This document shows positions 45,543-57,243 of a DNA stretch of 64,000 nucleotides, piece after piece. The position numbers were made by a program, and so were the translations under genes. This DNA is from Sclerodactyla briareus (lineage: Eukaryota; Echinodermata; Holothuroidea; Dendrochirotida; Sclerodactylidae): assembly GCA_026419785.1 (NCBI GenBank), contig JAODTK010005834.1, positions 62,001 through 126,000 on the forward strand, read 5' to 3'. Below the pieces are notes generated by a model, which was not told where the DNA came from, did no database searches, and was given only the letters and a program-made list of their open reading frames with translations. Within the stretch, counting starts at the first letter, position 1. Each line of letters opens with the position of its first letter.

Positions 45543-47513
45543 ATGAGAAACTACGAGAGGAAAATCAACGCGCGGGCAGCACCAGATATACTGAAGCGTG
45601 CTGCTGAAACGGTTCTTCTCGAAAACAAATCTGTTCGGTCAGTTGCAAAAGACTACGATGTGTGTCATGTGACACTTTATCAGTTGCGTAGGTTGTCTTT
45701 AGGTTTGACACAGTGGTTGAATTGGACTTGGAGGTCATGCTGTTACTTCATTCTCCTCATAACACTACTATCAGCCTGTCATTATTTGACATATGTGTTG
45801 TTCATTTTGATATATTTCAGAGGAGAGTGGACCACTTGAATCCACAGTCCAGGTGAAGCGATGGTAAAAATGTGAGACAGGTACATAGGAATCGCCAGGT
45901 GTTCAGTGACACCCGGGAGAAGGAAACAGGCAGATTACCTTGAAATGGGCGGGCGGCTGGTTACTTCAGATTTCTCATTCAGAAGTGAGACAATTTGCCT
46001 ATGAATGTGCTGTAACGATTGACATACAAAAGCTTGGATTGACAACCAGAAGGCAGGGTCTGATTGGTTGACAGGTTTTCTGAAGTGGAATTCAGGAATC
46101 AGCATTAGAAACCCGGAAGCCACCAGCCTCGGCAGGAGGGCCCAGTTTCAACAAACATAATGTGGGTAGGTTCTTCGATAAGCTGTCAGATGGTTTCAGA
46201 TTCGAGCCTGCCAACATATGGAATGTAGACGAAACAGGGGTGACCACTGTGCAGAAACCCTGAAAGTGATAGCAACAAAAGGGTCAAGCAAGTTGGTGCT
46301 ATCACATCCAGTGAGAGAGGAACATTGATCACCCTCTGCGAAGCAGTGAATGCCATTGGCAATTCCGTCCCCCCATTGCTGATATTTCCCTGGGTCAATT
46401 TCAAAGACAATTTCATTTGCAACGGCCCTACGGTTGCATTGGTGCCGCAAACCCATCTGGTTGGATGAAAGAGGGAGTTTGTGTGGTCATGCAGCATTTC
46501 GTCAAACATGTGAAACCAACAAAGGAAAAACCAGCGCTACTCCTCTTGGATAACCATGCATTCACCTCTCTCGGAGGAATTGCGCTCGCCAAAGAGAATG
46601 GCGTTGTCCTCCTAGCCTTCCCCCCGCCTTACCTCACACGAACTCCAACCATTAGACAGGGGAGTATATGGGCCTCTGAAGAAATAATGAGATCGGCACA
46701 AAGTTGCCCGGATAAAGAACCCACCCAGGTCGGCTATGTTGATTTATGATCTACCAGCGATCATAAAGGAGGCCCTCCCGAAAGCCAACACACCTGCCAA
46801 CATATCAGTGGGTTCAGAAAGACGGGAATTGTCCCCTTCAACAGGGACATTTTTGAGGAAAAAATTATCTCCCTCTGACACACGGACCGAGTGTGTCAGC
46901 TCCGAAGGAACCACCCTCACAGCTGAGGAGGAGAAGAGGGGAGGGAGATGGCATGTTCTCCTGAAACCACTGCCTCCTACACATGCCAGCAGAGAACAAA
47001 GGTGCATCGGGGAGATTAATGATACCGAAGCACATGGATCCGATCCGTTGATCTGCTGGTCCTGGTCCTTCCACATCAACCGCTCCGCAGAACCGATTCC
47101 GGAGTCTAGAGTTCAGCCCCAAAGGTTCTTTCCAGATATTTTCCAGGGATCGAAACGTTCTCACCCTCTTCGCGCAGCTGCCAAGGGCCCCACCCAGGAA
47201 AAGTGACCAACAGTGGGAAAGCATCGAGGGTCATACGGCAATACTGACAGACACACCAAAAAAGAACGTGGTGGCTATGCAGCCAGTCTGCAAGCAAGGA
47301 AAACAAGCCTAAGAAGACGACTAGAGGCAAAACTGGAGGCAACAAAGAAGGAAGAGAAAACAGATTGCCCAGGCGGATACTCGACAAAATGAATGTCTAG
47401 TCTGTGCGAGGAATATGAAGATTCACAACCTGGGGAAAAGTGGGTCAGAGTTCTGGGTGCTTCGTTGGCCCACGAGGCCTGCACTGAAGGCCACGCCCTT
47501 TATTTACATGCCC
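45543..47513 (+). pseudogene. pogo-type transposase, copy B, broken
   Basis: ATG at 45543 lies just after a splice acceptor (TTGTTTACAG/ACTAATC), as in copy A. Residues 1-60 are a psq-type helix-turn-helix (LKRAAETVLLENKSVRSVAK, DYDVCHVTLYQL). After a gap with stops come the first catalytic Asp in NIWNVDETGVTTVQ (46215-46255), KQVGAITSSERGTLITLC and NAIGNSVPPLLIFP (46288-46395), then ANPSGWMKEG. The second Asp is in PALLLLDNHAFTS (46528-46570), followed by LAKENGVVLLAFPPP and YDLPAIIKEALPKA. The C-terminus keeps a CLVC and a HEAC pair (to about 47490), the same Cys/His cluster as copy A. Stops and indels are common. No clear terminal inverted repeats were found. Confidence 0.85.
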
Positions 47514-47519
47514 CCCATA

Positions 47520-48440
47520 ATTGCAGTGAGCTGTCAGATTAACGTGGCAAGAAAATCCAAGAAACATGAACTCACAACCCCTGATTTACATTTTTCGAAG
47601 CAATCAGGGACCACTTTTTCAGGTTTGCTCTATTTACCTGCATGTACCATATGTACTCCTTTTAAGTACTTTTTATATCAAGTTATGTTTTTAGCTTTAC
47701 CCGGAATGTATTTTCCTGAAAGTTTTCATGTGCAATATTATCATATGTTCAGACCGATTTTACGTCTGAGGTTGTATTCAAAATTTGCTGAAACGGTTCG
47801 CATGCGAATGTATTCTCAAACAATAAAACTGCACTGTGTAGCACAGACACTGCAAGTGTTAATATTAGCAAATTGTTTGCACCCTTCACATTTCACTGTT
47901 TGGTATATTACTCAGGGAGAGTACCTTTCGAGGGGGGGGGGGGCAAGTGTAATAATTAGCAGCTCTTGTTTATTTGACGTTATTTTATATGCACCTCAAT
48001 AAGTGGCCAATTGCCATGTTCAGTTCTAATATTTATTGTAAAACTCATCATTCATTAATAGTGTGATTTCTACAGGATTTCATTATTAGTTTATAACCGT
48101 GTAGGGGTCGTACACTCATTGCCTGTCTATTCAAGGTCAGTGACCAGTGACACTCTCTCCTTTGAGTGAACTGACCTACATTCCTAGGCTGCTCAGACAT
48201 TCCAGGTTGCAGATGTTACATTAATAGTTAAAATTAAGTTAGCATTTCACAAGGGAAAAGGTTGAAATTCTAAGTCGTGCAGGTTGTTAGCTCCCAGTTG
48301 TTTGGGCTGTGCACCAGAGCTCAATTATCATCCATATATATAAAGGGGCTTGATTTTGTAAGATTCCATTCCAGTTCGTGTAATAGAACAGTAGACTTGT
48401 TGAGAGTAACCTTTAGAAGGGCACGGTAATATTGTACATA
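47520..48440. other. No gene recognised
   Basis: The open frame that runs to 48002 is the A/T-rich 3' flank of the transposase read through, with no conserved content. A poly-G tract sits at about 47930. A short TATA-like ATATATAAAGG at about 48335 is not backed by a gene. Confidence 0.45.
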
Positions 48441-48760
48441 CTTAGTAGTTTGATAGTTATTTCCTCAATAAATTGAGTGAACTGCAACAGGCAGTATTTG
48501 CCAGCCTCCTCTCTAATTTTTGTAGTGCCGTCTTCGTTTCATGTACGCATTACTGTTCAGTACCGCGAGGTTACGTTACAATTGTGTTCGAACAGCACTT
48601 TGTCATGTTCGCGATTGCGCATTCCATCATTGCGCATCCAGCATCAGGTCATGGCTTGAATTTATGCATATGTTAGTTGGCTGATTTGGTTTTTTCGTAG
48701 CATGATTTAAAAGCCTACACCAGACGACGATGCCCAGAGCAGTAGATTTAGGCTAGACTG
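48440..48760. repeat. Diverged dispersed copy of the 1.47-kb array unit
   Basis: TTTGTCATGTTCGCGATTGC, CATCCAGCATCAGGTCATGG and GAATTTATGCATATG appear in the same order as in the array units at 20.0, 21.5 and 23.2 kb. The region between them is deleted. This shows the unit is also dispersed, so it may be a transposon rather than a purely local satellite. Confidence 0.6.
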
Positions 48761-49859
48761 CCTCAACCTTGTTCCAATGAACATACAAATAAAAATATAA
48801 CTTACAACTGAATATGTTTTCGGAGAGTATTGCATCAGAACCTAAGTGGAAAGTAATCTTTTTATTTTTTCAGGTTTTCTATCAGATTGATAGATTTCAA
48901 CATAAAAAGTTGATTTAAGTGTAAAATCATGAAAGGTCAATTTTCATTTCGTTGAAAGTTCCCAAATGACCATTGGCTTACATGTACAGCTGCTACACAA
49001 TGCAATGTTCCAAAATTTGTGCTGCTGAAAATGCTTCCACTTTAGTTTTAAAAGCTAGTTCATTCTCGTAGTACATTCGATCGAACTAGTACTGGTAGTA
49101 GAAAGGTAGTAGTTATTTTGCAACATTTGAGGACTAATGGTCCATAGTCCATACAAGGCAGTGCTAACTCCCTTTTAAGAGTTGTTTCAAACAGTGACCT
49201 GTCCAAGATAAAACACTGACCGTGGAGTACTCTGCAAGAACCTACACATCACCAAATATTGTATTACATATTAACAACACTGTAGTTTCAACACTGTTTA
49301 AAAAAAAAAAAACCTGTAAGGTACCACATTGCAGAAAGAGCCTACAGTAGATTGGAGAACAATTGTAGAATTACCTAAATAACTATGATATCCACCAGTT
49401 TAAACTTATCCTTGGACTTGAAAATACACTGTCATTTTTATTTGAACTACCTAAACTTACACTAGCAACAAGGCAAGGCCCCCTAGTGTTTCTGAAGTCT
49501 GTTTCCGAATCAACAGTACCCTGATAGAAGGCAGGAAAAGACTAAAACGAATTAAAGGAATGTAAACATGCACGTTTTTTAGCTACGGTAAGGATGAATT
49601 GAAGCATGTTGTGTGTTTGGGGACAACCCAGTTCTGCTGTCAGCGTATAACAGTTCTGAGATTCGGTATTTGCTCCCCAGGCAGATGGCCCAAGTCATGA
49701 CACTTGAGTTTACCCATGTATCCATTGCCAGCACCAGCTGTTGCCAATGGTAACACTGACTGTAATGGTTCAAATCGCTAATTTTCTAGCACAGCGCTTA
49801 TCATTCTCTACGACTCGACATTCCCTTTAAGGTGCCCCAGTAATCCATCTATCTGTGAG

Positions 49860-51080
49860 TGCGAGTTGAATAGTAGCAGGCATCGCTTGGGTGGATCGAT
49901 CCCTCCTGTGCGCATCACAATAGCTGCTCTACAAAGGCACAAAGATTTTACGACTGCAGATGTGCCTGTTCTTCTTGGCCACGCCCCCTTATCTCCGCAC
50001 GCCAGCCATACTGGGGCTAATCAACAGACTAGTGCTCCGACTGTATACCTGTTTTTTAAGATTGTCAAAAGCCATGCTGACTGGCCCCACTGGGAGACAA
50101 TGCAGACTTCGCGCAATGGACTCCTCGCTTAGTGATGAGACTCTAGCACAGACTTCCTGCCCCCCACATAGACAATGCAACATCACAACGCAAAGACAAC
50201 GGTCCGACTTTCCTGGCCTTACAGGGAGGCAGCAAACTATCCGGCAATTCCAACTACGTATGTGCCGACGGCAGGAAATTTTTTCAACAGTAAGTGAAGC
50301 GTTGCTGCCGGAATGTCAACAACTCAACATGCTCCTGTTTCTTCACATGTACCCGAGGAGTGATTGAGAGGGTTTGGTAGAATTGGGAACGTCTAAGGGA
50401 TTGAGCCAATTCATAGATGCATTGTTAGCAGTTACCACTTCAGCTTCGTGAACATTTGTTCACTGAAACCATGAATTAAATTAGCCTTGGTGGAATGTGC
50501 TGAGAAAGCACTGTACTCAGTATGGATGCAACCTTCCTGTACTTTGCAAGATGTAATAACATTTCCCTATCGCAATCAGCCACATTCACCATTTATGTTT
50601 ATCTGTTACAGGGGCATGAGAACCCACATATTGTGGTCTCTGTGTTAAAGAGGCACTGTACACAGTATTGGATGCAACCATGGGCGCCCTGGAAGGACAT
50701 TAACCCCTACCCCCCCCACACTTTGGCGATAGCTCCTGTGACTTTGACCATTTCACACAGTAATTTTCTACTCCAAAGCCAACCTTAACCCCCCCCCCAC
50801 TTTTTCATATGGAAGTGCTCCACTGGATGCAACTTCCCTATTCTTTGCGAATGGGGACGTTCGTGGAAATCAGCTCGAACAACAACCGATTTGATTCTGC
50901 TCTCTTCAAATTGATTCAGGTAAGAAAACATACATTACTTCAGGACCATACAAATACTGATAGGGATATTGAAGAACGAACTTCTTATCTGAACCCTGGT
51001 AGTAATCCTAATAACATTTCTAACAGTAATCGTCGAAGACCACAAACTCAAGTGAGGAGGCACTATTGTGTGTAACATCC
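49860..51080 (+). other. Coding-like patches, unidentified
   Basis: Two overlapping plus-strand frames at 49866-50370 and one at 50809-51075 look somewhat coding-like. The last contains SSNNNRFDSALFKLIQ followed by a good donor (TTCAG/GTAAGAAA, about 50919), so it could be an exon. A possible donor ACA/GTAAGTG lies at about 50291. No domain is recognised and no exon chain can be built. Confidence 0.2.
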
Positions 51081-51244
51081 TGACCATTCAGTTTGGTTTA
51101 CTCCTATCTGCGAGTTCTTTTAAGATATACCCAGACGCATACCTTTGTTGCTTCATAGTAATTATGGAATGTCACAGTGCAAGTTTCAGCAACATCTCCA
51201 GTGCGTGTTACACTTAACATTATACTAAAAACTGTGTGAAGCCG

Positions 51245-51335
51245 GCCTCACACTGTGCTAATTTACACTCTCCGCAAGGCTTGCAGAGCCTTGCAGTGAG
51301 ACATGCCGCTTCCTCGAGACTGCAAAGTGTGAGGC
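51245..51335. mobile_element. Short fold-back element (~91 bp)
   Basis: GCCTCACACTGTGC (51245-51258) and GCAAAGTGTGAGGC (51322-51335) are inverted repeats matching at 13 of 14 positions, with a 63-bp loop. This is the shape of a tiny MITE. No target duplication is evident. Confidence 0.5.
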
Positions 51336-51339
51336 GATT

Positions 51340-52318
51340 TCGAATGAGTTAAAAAGTTCCGCAAGGTCCACATCTTTTTTTATGGCAGATAATCGAATTA
51401 CCTTAAAAGGACCAACTTTGTCAGGAACAAATGTAGCCCCCCAAAGTTTCGTTCAAACCTAACAAAGTTTGGAAAATCGCCTGATTTTATGCAAATTTGA
51501 CCTCCGATGACTTTGGAATTACCTCTACTCTTTGCGGGATCAACTATAGTCCCTACCAATCAAGTTTTGTCACTAGGGGGTACATGTGTACCAATTTTAA
51601 GATCGATCGGATAAAGCTTTAAAGAGTCATTGCGCTAAGGCCAAAAGTTTCCAGTGGCGGCGGAGCCTGGGACAGCAGCGGCGGCTACACACCCAAACTC
51701 CTAACTAATCCCACCCACAATTCCAGTGTCGCAGGGATATAATGAGAGAGCTGATGAGAGAGACAATTGTCTGGCCTGTAACTTACATAGCCCTACTGTA
51801 TTGAACAACTGCACATGCTAGATGTTACAATTACATGAGACAAAATGATAGCAATGTCCTATCGTATGGTGACTATTTTTTCTACCAATGAACAAGTGGA
51901 TAATCAATAACCTCCATGATCAATGCGTATTGATCAGATATTTGAGTAATTTTGTAGTAGTGTGGAAGGGGAAACCACAGAGACGATGCAACATTTGATA
52001 GTCTGGTTGACAAACTACAAGTAGCTATTTCTCGTAGCTTCTGGTAGCTTCAGTGGACCACCATAGTCTCGCAAGCAAGCAGTGTGATCGATGGAAGCCT
52101 ATGTATAGTAAGACTGCAAGCCAGGCTACTCTAGTCAAGTAACTAAGCCCGGGCCTTGTGGGTTACATTGTTGCTATTGTTACTGTTGATGCATAATTTG
52201 TCTCAAGTTGTCAATGCATTGCCATAGCCTTGTTTATTTTCTTATTCCCTAGGCATCACCAGACTTGTCATGGATCAGCCATTAAAATCCAGTGATCCCG
52301 GCTAGTCCCCAATAAAAA
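51340..52318. other. No gene; repeat-like sequence near 51400-51640
   Basis: Part of this stretch (for example AAAGTTTGGAAAATCGCCTG, TTTATGCAAATTTGACC and ACATGTGTACCAATTTTAAG) resembles the monomers of the minisatellite elements. No coding sequence supported. Confidence 0.45.
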
Positions 52319-52610
52319 CAAGGCAATCATCCCCAGTGTCTCGCCTGGTTTCGGGATCAGTGGTTCTTTCCATCAGTCACCATGCAAACAATTCTAAGTC
52401 ATTCCATGTGTTGCTTCCAGATTTTACTATTGTCATTTAACAGAACAGCTTAATATCAATGACCAATTTCATTCATAGAACTCTTTTGACCGGTCTACTA
52501 AAGGAGTATAAGCTATGTGGAAATGTGACTAACATTGCCTACATTATGCAATTAGACCATACTACAACCTTCCATTGACCCCTTTTCTGCTCTCATTTCT
52601 AGTGCTGGAG

Positions 52611-52735
52611 GACTCGAGTCGTGACTCGGACTCGAGTCCGGACTCGAGTCCCTGTGACTCGGACTCGAGTCCGGACTCGAGTCCCTGTGACTCGGACTCG
52701 GATACTGATGACTCGGATTGAGAGGACTCGACTCC
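52611..52735. repeat. GACTCGAGTC minisatellite
   Basis: Tandem repeats of GACTCGAGTCC and TGTGACTCG in an approximately 33-bp period, each containing the palindrome GACTCGAGTC. It is inserted inside TGTCTCGCC element 4. The serine-rich open frames on the minus strand here are by-products of the repeat. Confidence 0.9.
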
Positions 52736-53699
52736 AACACTGCTCATTTCAAATATCCCAGGACTAATGGTGGAACACACTCATATTTAATATGTTTTCA
52801 TGAGAATCCAACAAACTAGAATATTTGCATGAATAGACAAATTATACACATTGAATAACACCCAGGGACTCGAGTCAATGTTAAAATATGGGGGGACTAT
52901 GAAGGTAGACCATACCAATCAAGCTTCATGAAAATCAAACAAATTTGTGAATTCGGAAAAAACTATGCAAAATTAGACACTTGAATGATCTCCAGTGACC
53001 TCCAGCCTATGTTAAAAATGTTGGAGAGTAAGGGTGAGCCATATGTTGAAAATGTTGGAGAGTAAGGGTGAGCCATACCCACCAAGTTTCATGAAAATCA
53101 AACAAACTCTGGAATTCCGCCTTTTAAAATATGCAAATTAGACACACTGAACGACTGTTGACCTCAAATCTATGTTAAAGATATTTGGCAATAAGGTAAC
53201 CCATACCCACCAAGTTTCATGAAAACCTGGCGAACTTCAAAATTATGCATAAATTATTCAAATTAAAAAGTTGAATGACCTCCAGTGACCCGAATCCATG
53301 ATAAAAAATTCAGAACCAAAGGTCAACCATCCCCACCAGGTTTCATGAAAATCCAAACAACTTTGAGATTTTGCATAAATTATGCAAATTAGACCATTGG
53401 AATGACCGCCAGTGACTCCAAATCTTTGTTAAAAAGTTTAGGGACTGATGGTAGACCATATTCATTAAGTTTGGTGAAGTGCCAAACCAAATCACTATAG
53501 CACCTACGGTTCATCGAAATCTTGCTAACGAGCCTGAACAATGAATTATATAAAATAGGCTAATTACCCTACTTAATTAGGTGACTTTCGGCACAAAATC
53601 TAATCAGATTGTGTTCACCCAACCCTGATACTACATAAAAAAATTCATCGCAAAGTGGGACACACATACACATACATTCACACACACACACCTACCCTG

Positions 53700-53985
53700 G
53701 TAGGGGGCCCTAACGGGGACACACAAACTGGACATTGATCTTTCACCTCTGGAAATGGGGACATCATGTTCAAAACCTACATAGGGGTCACCCCCTACCC
53801 CTACAAAGTACATTTTTAAGCAGTTTTAAGGGCCACGTAGGAACCGGGGTTCCCCATTCCGTCTTTTGTGGGGGCTTTTCCCTATGGAAACGGGGACAAC
53901 CAAACGGGGATATCCCCGTTTCGCGGCGTAACCCCAGTTACGTGAAAAGGATCACGTGTGTGTCCCCGTTTTACTGGAGCCAACA
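53700..53985. mobile_element. MITE-like insert with AACGGGGACACACA inverted repeats
   Basis: AACGGGGACACACA at about 53714-53727 is mirrored by TGTGTGTCCCCGTT at about 53958-53971, with flanking GGTAGGGGGCCCT and ACTGGAGCC of lower similarity. The insert is G/C-rich, unlike its A/T-rich host element. It contains a perfect 20-bp palindrome AAACGGGGATATCCCCGTTT (53902-53921). No ORF is convincing. Confidence 0.55.
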
Positions 53986-54056
53986 CGCATACATACACAC
54001 ATACAACAAAGTGATAGCTAAGTCTATTCCTGAACTTTGTTCAGGCGAGACAAAAA

Positions 54057-54939
54057 CCTGCAATACTTTGTGTGGAGTTAGGTGTACCTAGGCCTAGTCG
54101 CCGACTCGCGACGACTGATCCAGTATGTCTCACCTAAAATATAGTCGCTGCTGCTCACAACCAAATCTTTTGGCTCTGGGTACGAGAGAATCTCATCAGA
54201 TTACACCACCCTAACCCTAAAATACTGTCTAGAAATCCTAATTCCTAGATGTAAATGAAATCCCACAACTTACCTTTACAAACACCTCAACTGAACATGG
54301 CCCACTATCCTAACTAACATTATTCAAGCATTGCAGTTTGCTCACTAGATGCTCAGCTCAATCACTGGGGACTGATTATTTTATTTTTTTCCTGCCTGCT
54401 TGGCTCCATGTAGGAGCATTGAACAGTACGCCATTCAAGATTCAAGTGTGGAACCACTTCCCAACTGGTAGTGAAATCACGTTCTATTGACAGCTTTTTA
54501 AAGCGCAGTGTATGATTTACAGATAAGTTTTTGTCCATAATTGTTTTTCCCCTGCATCCGCGGGCTTTTGTAGCTCTTAGTCAGTAGCTGAAAAAGGAAT
54601 ATTAATTGGGCCTCTTGATGTATTCGGGTTAAGTAACTGATTTGGGAGTTGAGCATAGGGGAAAATATAATGCTCTTTCTCGCCTGAAGTTCATGAAGGG
54701 ACTTAGCAGTTGTATACCATCAAAACCAAATCACCAGTGAGGGAAGTCTGTGTATGTGTGTATAAGTTACCGTTCAATGCATCAATGCATTTTGCATAAC
54801 TTATGCAAACTTCAGAAGTTGCGCAAATGTTCAAGAATGTGTGACATAAAATTATATCTCCCTTATTATTATTCATCTATAGATCATCAAGCATCTTGAA
54901 CAACCTGGCTCTCTCACAGTCCCAAACATCTGGGACTGA
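54057..54939. other. No gene recognised
   Basis: Unremarkable sequence on both strands. TTCTCGCCTGAAGTTCATGA near 54675 vaguely resembles the TGTCTCGCC ends but is not enough to call. Confidence 0.45.
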
Positions 54940-55190
54940 CAATTCTTACCAGGTTCCTGTACTCCCCACAAGAAAGCTGCATACTAAATTAATCAAACTG
55001 ATCATACCATGCATTTCTGCACTTATCAATTAACAAGGTTTCCAGACTTATGACCTCTTCTCTTGACCTGATATGACCTTGAACTGACCCCAAAACGATA
55101 GAGGTCATGTACTCGATCTAAGTGGGGTTGAGTTATCGTGTTGACGAGGCTAGGCGTCACATATACAGACATAAGTACACACTGTCATGA
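54940..55190 (+). repeat. Single diverged unit of the 300-bp repeat family
   Basis: TTCCTGTACTCCCCACAAGA, AACAAGGTTTCCAGACTTAT, TGACCTGATATGACCTTGAA and GGGGTTGAGTTATCGTGTT follow the same order as in the units at 27.4-28.3 kb. Hairpin end not preserved here. Confidence 0.6.
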
Positions 55191-55199
55191 CTGCATAAA

Positions 55200-57120
55200 T
55201 TCCTCTGATTAGCAGTGGCCTTTGATGTCTACGAAGAATAGGATTCAAAGAGTGGCGTATGCAGAGGAGGTGACCACGGGTGAGCCTGCTCCGGCATTCA
55301 CCAAGGATTTTTTTCCACATTACAGTGAATATATTAGTAGGGGCTGGTCGGTCAAATTGTGAGACGCAATTTGTGTGTGTGAGTGGTGCGAGGAGGGGGA
55401 TGGGGGTACTTCAAAGCTGGACAGCCCATATTTGCAGAAGTTTTTTGTAGTTCAATCTCATTTTCGTCAGCCCTCTTTTCTCATGCACTTAGAGACGTAT
55501 TCCGGCCGTACGATGTAGGTTCGAACACGGAATTATTAAGAATTATAGTTAGATGTGGTCTACCTAAAATGTCTTGACTATACACAATTTTTCAAGATAA
55601 TTCAGGCCCACACCGGAATCACTATGAATCCCCAAACCTCATTGTCCTTCCCCCCTCAGCTCACAAGCCACTCATGTGGCCAATGTATTATCTATTGTAA
55701 CCACAGCAGACAGACATAGAAAATACCAACTGTTGCCTATTTTACATGGCTCCATAATAATGCTACTATCGAGTGAGGGTCGCAGTTAGGGGCAAAACAA
55801 ACTGCAAAACACCGACTTCACTTCAGCCTGAGCGCTTCGGTACAGCATGTCCAGGGCTTGGTTTAGCGTGTATGAGATGTCAATGATTCAGCATACAGCC
55901 CTTATACTATGGCACTGGTATACAAGAGACAAGCATGTAATACTTGTGCGAAGTAAAATCTCCACCTCAAATGTTTTTCTTTCCAAATGTAAGCTAAGGC
56001 GGGAGATAGTTCAGCGTGAGTGAGGCCGAGGGGTTCGTCTCATGCCGAGGCGTTTGGGGTTTGTGTGGCGGGCATGACCCATATTACAACTCAGCTAACA
56101 ATTGATCTGAAATTCACCAATTAGTCCCATGTCCAGATAATGCGCTCCTGCAGTAATATCCCAAGAAATCGATGAGATTATTTACTGTATCTTTTGAGTA
56201 TTTTTCCAATTCCTTTCCAAGCTTGTTTGTCACAGGGTTTTCAAATGTACATGCTTCGCTGGACTGTTTATTACGGAGGTTCCCATGGTGAACTACCAAC
56301 CAGCCCCCATTACACCATAATGAGTATTTAAAGAGTTGAGCACCTTATCTGACACACTTTTCGCAAATCAGTCTAGACTAAAGTTTTCAAAAATATAATG
56401 AACTAAAGTAACTAAATTCAAGTCTTGTTTACATCATAATGGTTCACAACATACATTTTCCAGTTGAGTATAATAAGTATCTGATGTACGGTCGTCAGGG
56501 AGCCTCTTAGATCATGGATTGCACACTCAGCTCTCAGTGCTACAAACATTATGGCCCAGTATAATGAGTCAGGATGGCTAGGTGGATCACAAAGTAGAGA
56601 CACACCAACAAACACATGTGATAACTATATAATGTGTATTTCCAAGTTGAAACTATGACTCTTCTTTTTAGTCACTAGTGATGACTGTTACTCTGTCCTA
56701 TTTTGCCTAATAAAAGCTAAAGGTTATAAGGTACCATAGGTCAATAACAGATTGTAAACAAAAAATACCACGGCCTTGTATCGCTACTCATCCCTCGTGG
56801 AAGTAACATGGAGGTTGAAAGTTGCATCAAGTAGGAGGAGGCAAGCTACATCAATTTGGCACCACTGCTTCAGAGAAGGCTAGTAAGGGTCCATTCTTCT
56901 CCTCTTCAAATTATCTGTTGAGAGGAGAGAGAAGAAGTTTACTTTATTCTTTAACTAGCGACATTATGGTAATAATATATAAATAGATACAACAGTATAC
57001 ATCATTGGAATCAACAGAATTTACACTAGGCTTCAGGTTGTAGACTATTCATGTCTCTGCGTTAAAAAAAAATTGTACTGTTAGTATTGAACGTGAGCCT
57101 GGAGTTTTGGAGAACATCCA
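55200..57120. other. No gene recognised
   Basis: A 61-codon minus-strand frame (56114-56299, with TNKLGKELEKYSKDTVNNLI) has fairly coding-like composition but no splice support. The rest shows nothing. Confidence 0.4.
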
Positions 57121-57133
57121 CAGGCAGAATATG

Positions 57134-57243
57134 GTTCTACTAAAGTCACGGCTATCCTGCTTCCAGTCTTGCTATATTCTAGTGAGGTGTGGACGCTCAC
57201 TGTTAGTCTGAGGCAAAAATTTCAGTTCCTTTTTGACTACCTC
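57134..57243 (+). pseudogene. LINE reverse-transcriptase C-terminal scrap
   Basis: Reads TKVTAILLPVLLYSSEVWTL then TVSLRQKFQFLF. The pattern K-x-x-x-x-x-x-x-P-x-L-L-Y-(G/S)-x-E-x-W-T-L...L marks the region just after the reverse-transcriptase domain in many non-LTR retrotransposons. Only about 35 codons are preserved. The following 150 bp could be more of the same in other frames. Confidence 0.45.

Larger units (their letters stand above)
52319..54056 (+). mobile_element. TGTCTCGCC element 4, longest copy, carrying two insertions
   Basis: Left end GGCAATCATCCCCAG then TGTCTCGCC (52337-52345). Right end is a perfect hairpin CCTGAAC-TTT-GTTCAGG (54029-54045) overlapping GGCGAGACA (54044-54052) and an A-run. 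The body has at least five degenerate units with CACCAAGTTTCATGAAAATC-type and TATGCAAATTAGACAC-type phrases (52870-53500). It also contains a CTCGAGTC minisatellite (52611-52735) and a MITE-like insert (53700-53985). This is the best copy for defining the family. Confidence 0.75.

Noticed and set aside
47415..48002. 195-codon frame after pogo copy B
   Set aside because: Only the first 30 codons overlap the transposase tail, partly out of frame. The rest is A/T-rich non-coding flank.
50142..50366. Frizzled-type cysteine-rich domain exon (ECQQLNMLLFLHMYP)
   Set aside because: Only one short resemblance, too few cysteines, and the frame is not supported by splice sites.
52552..52780. Serine-rich repeat proteins on the minus strand
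   Set aside because: By-product of the GACTCGAGTC minisatellite.
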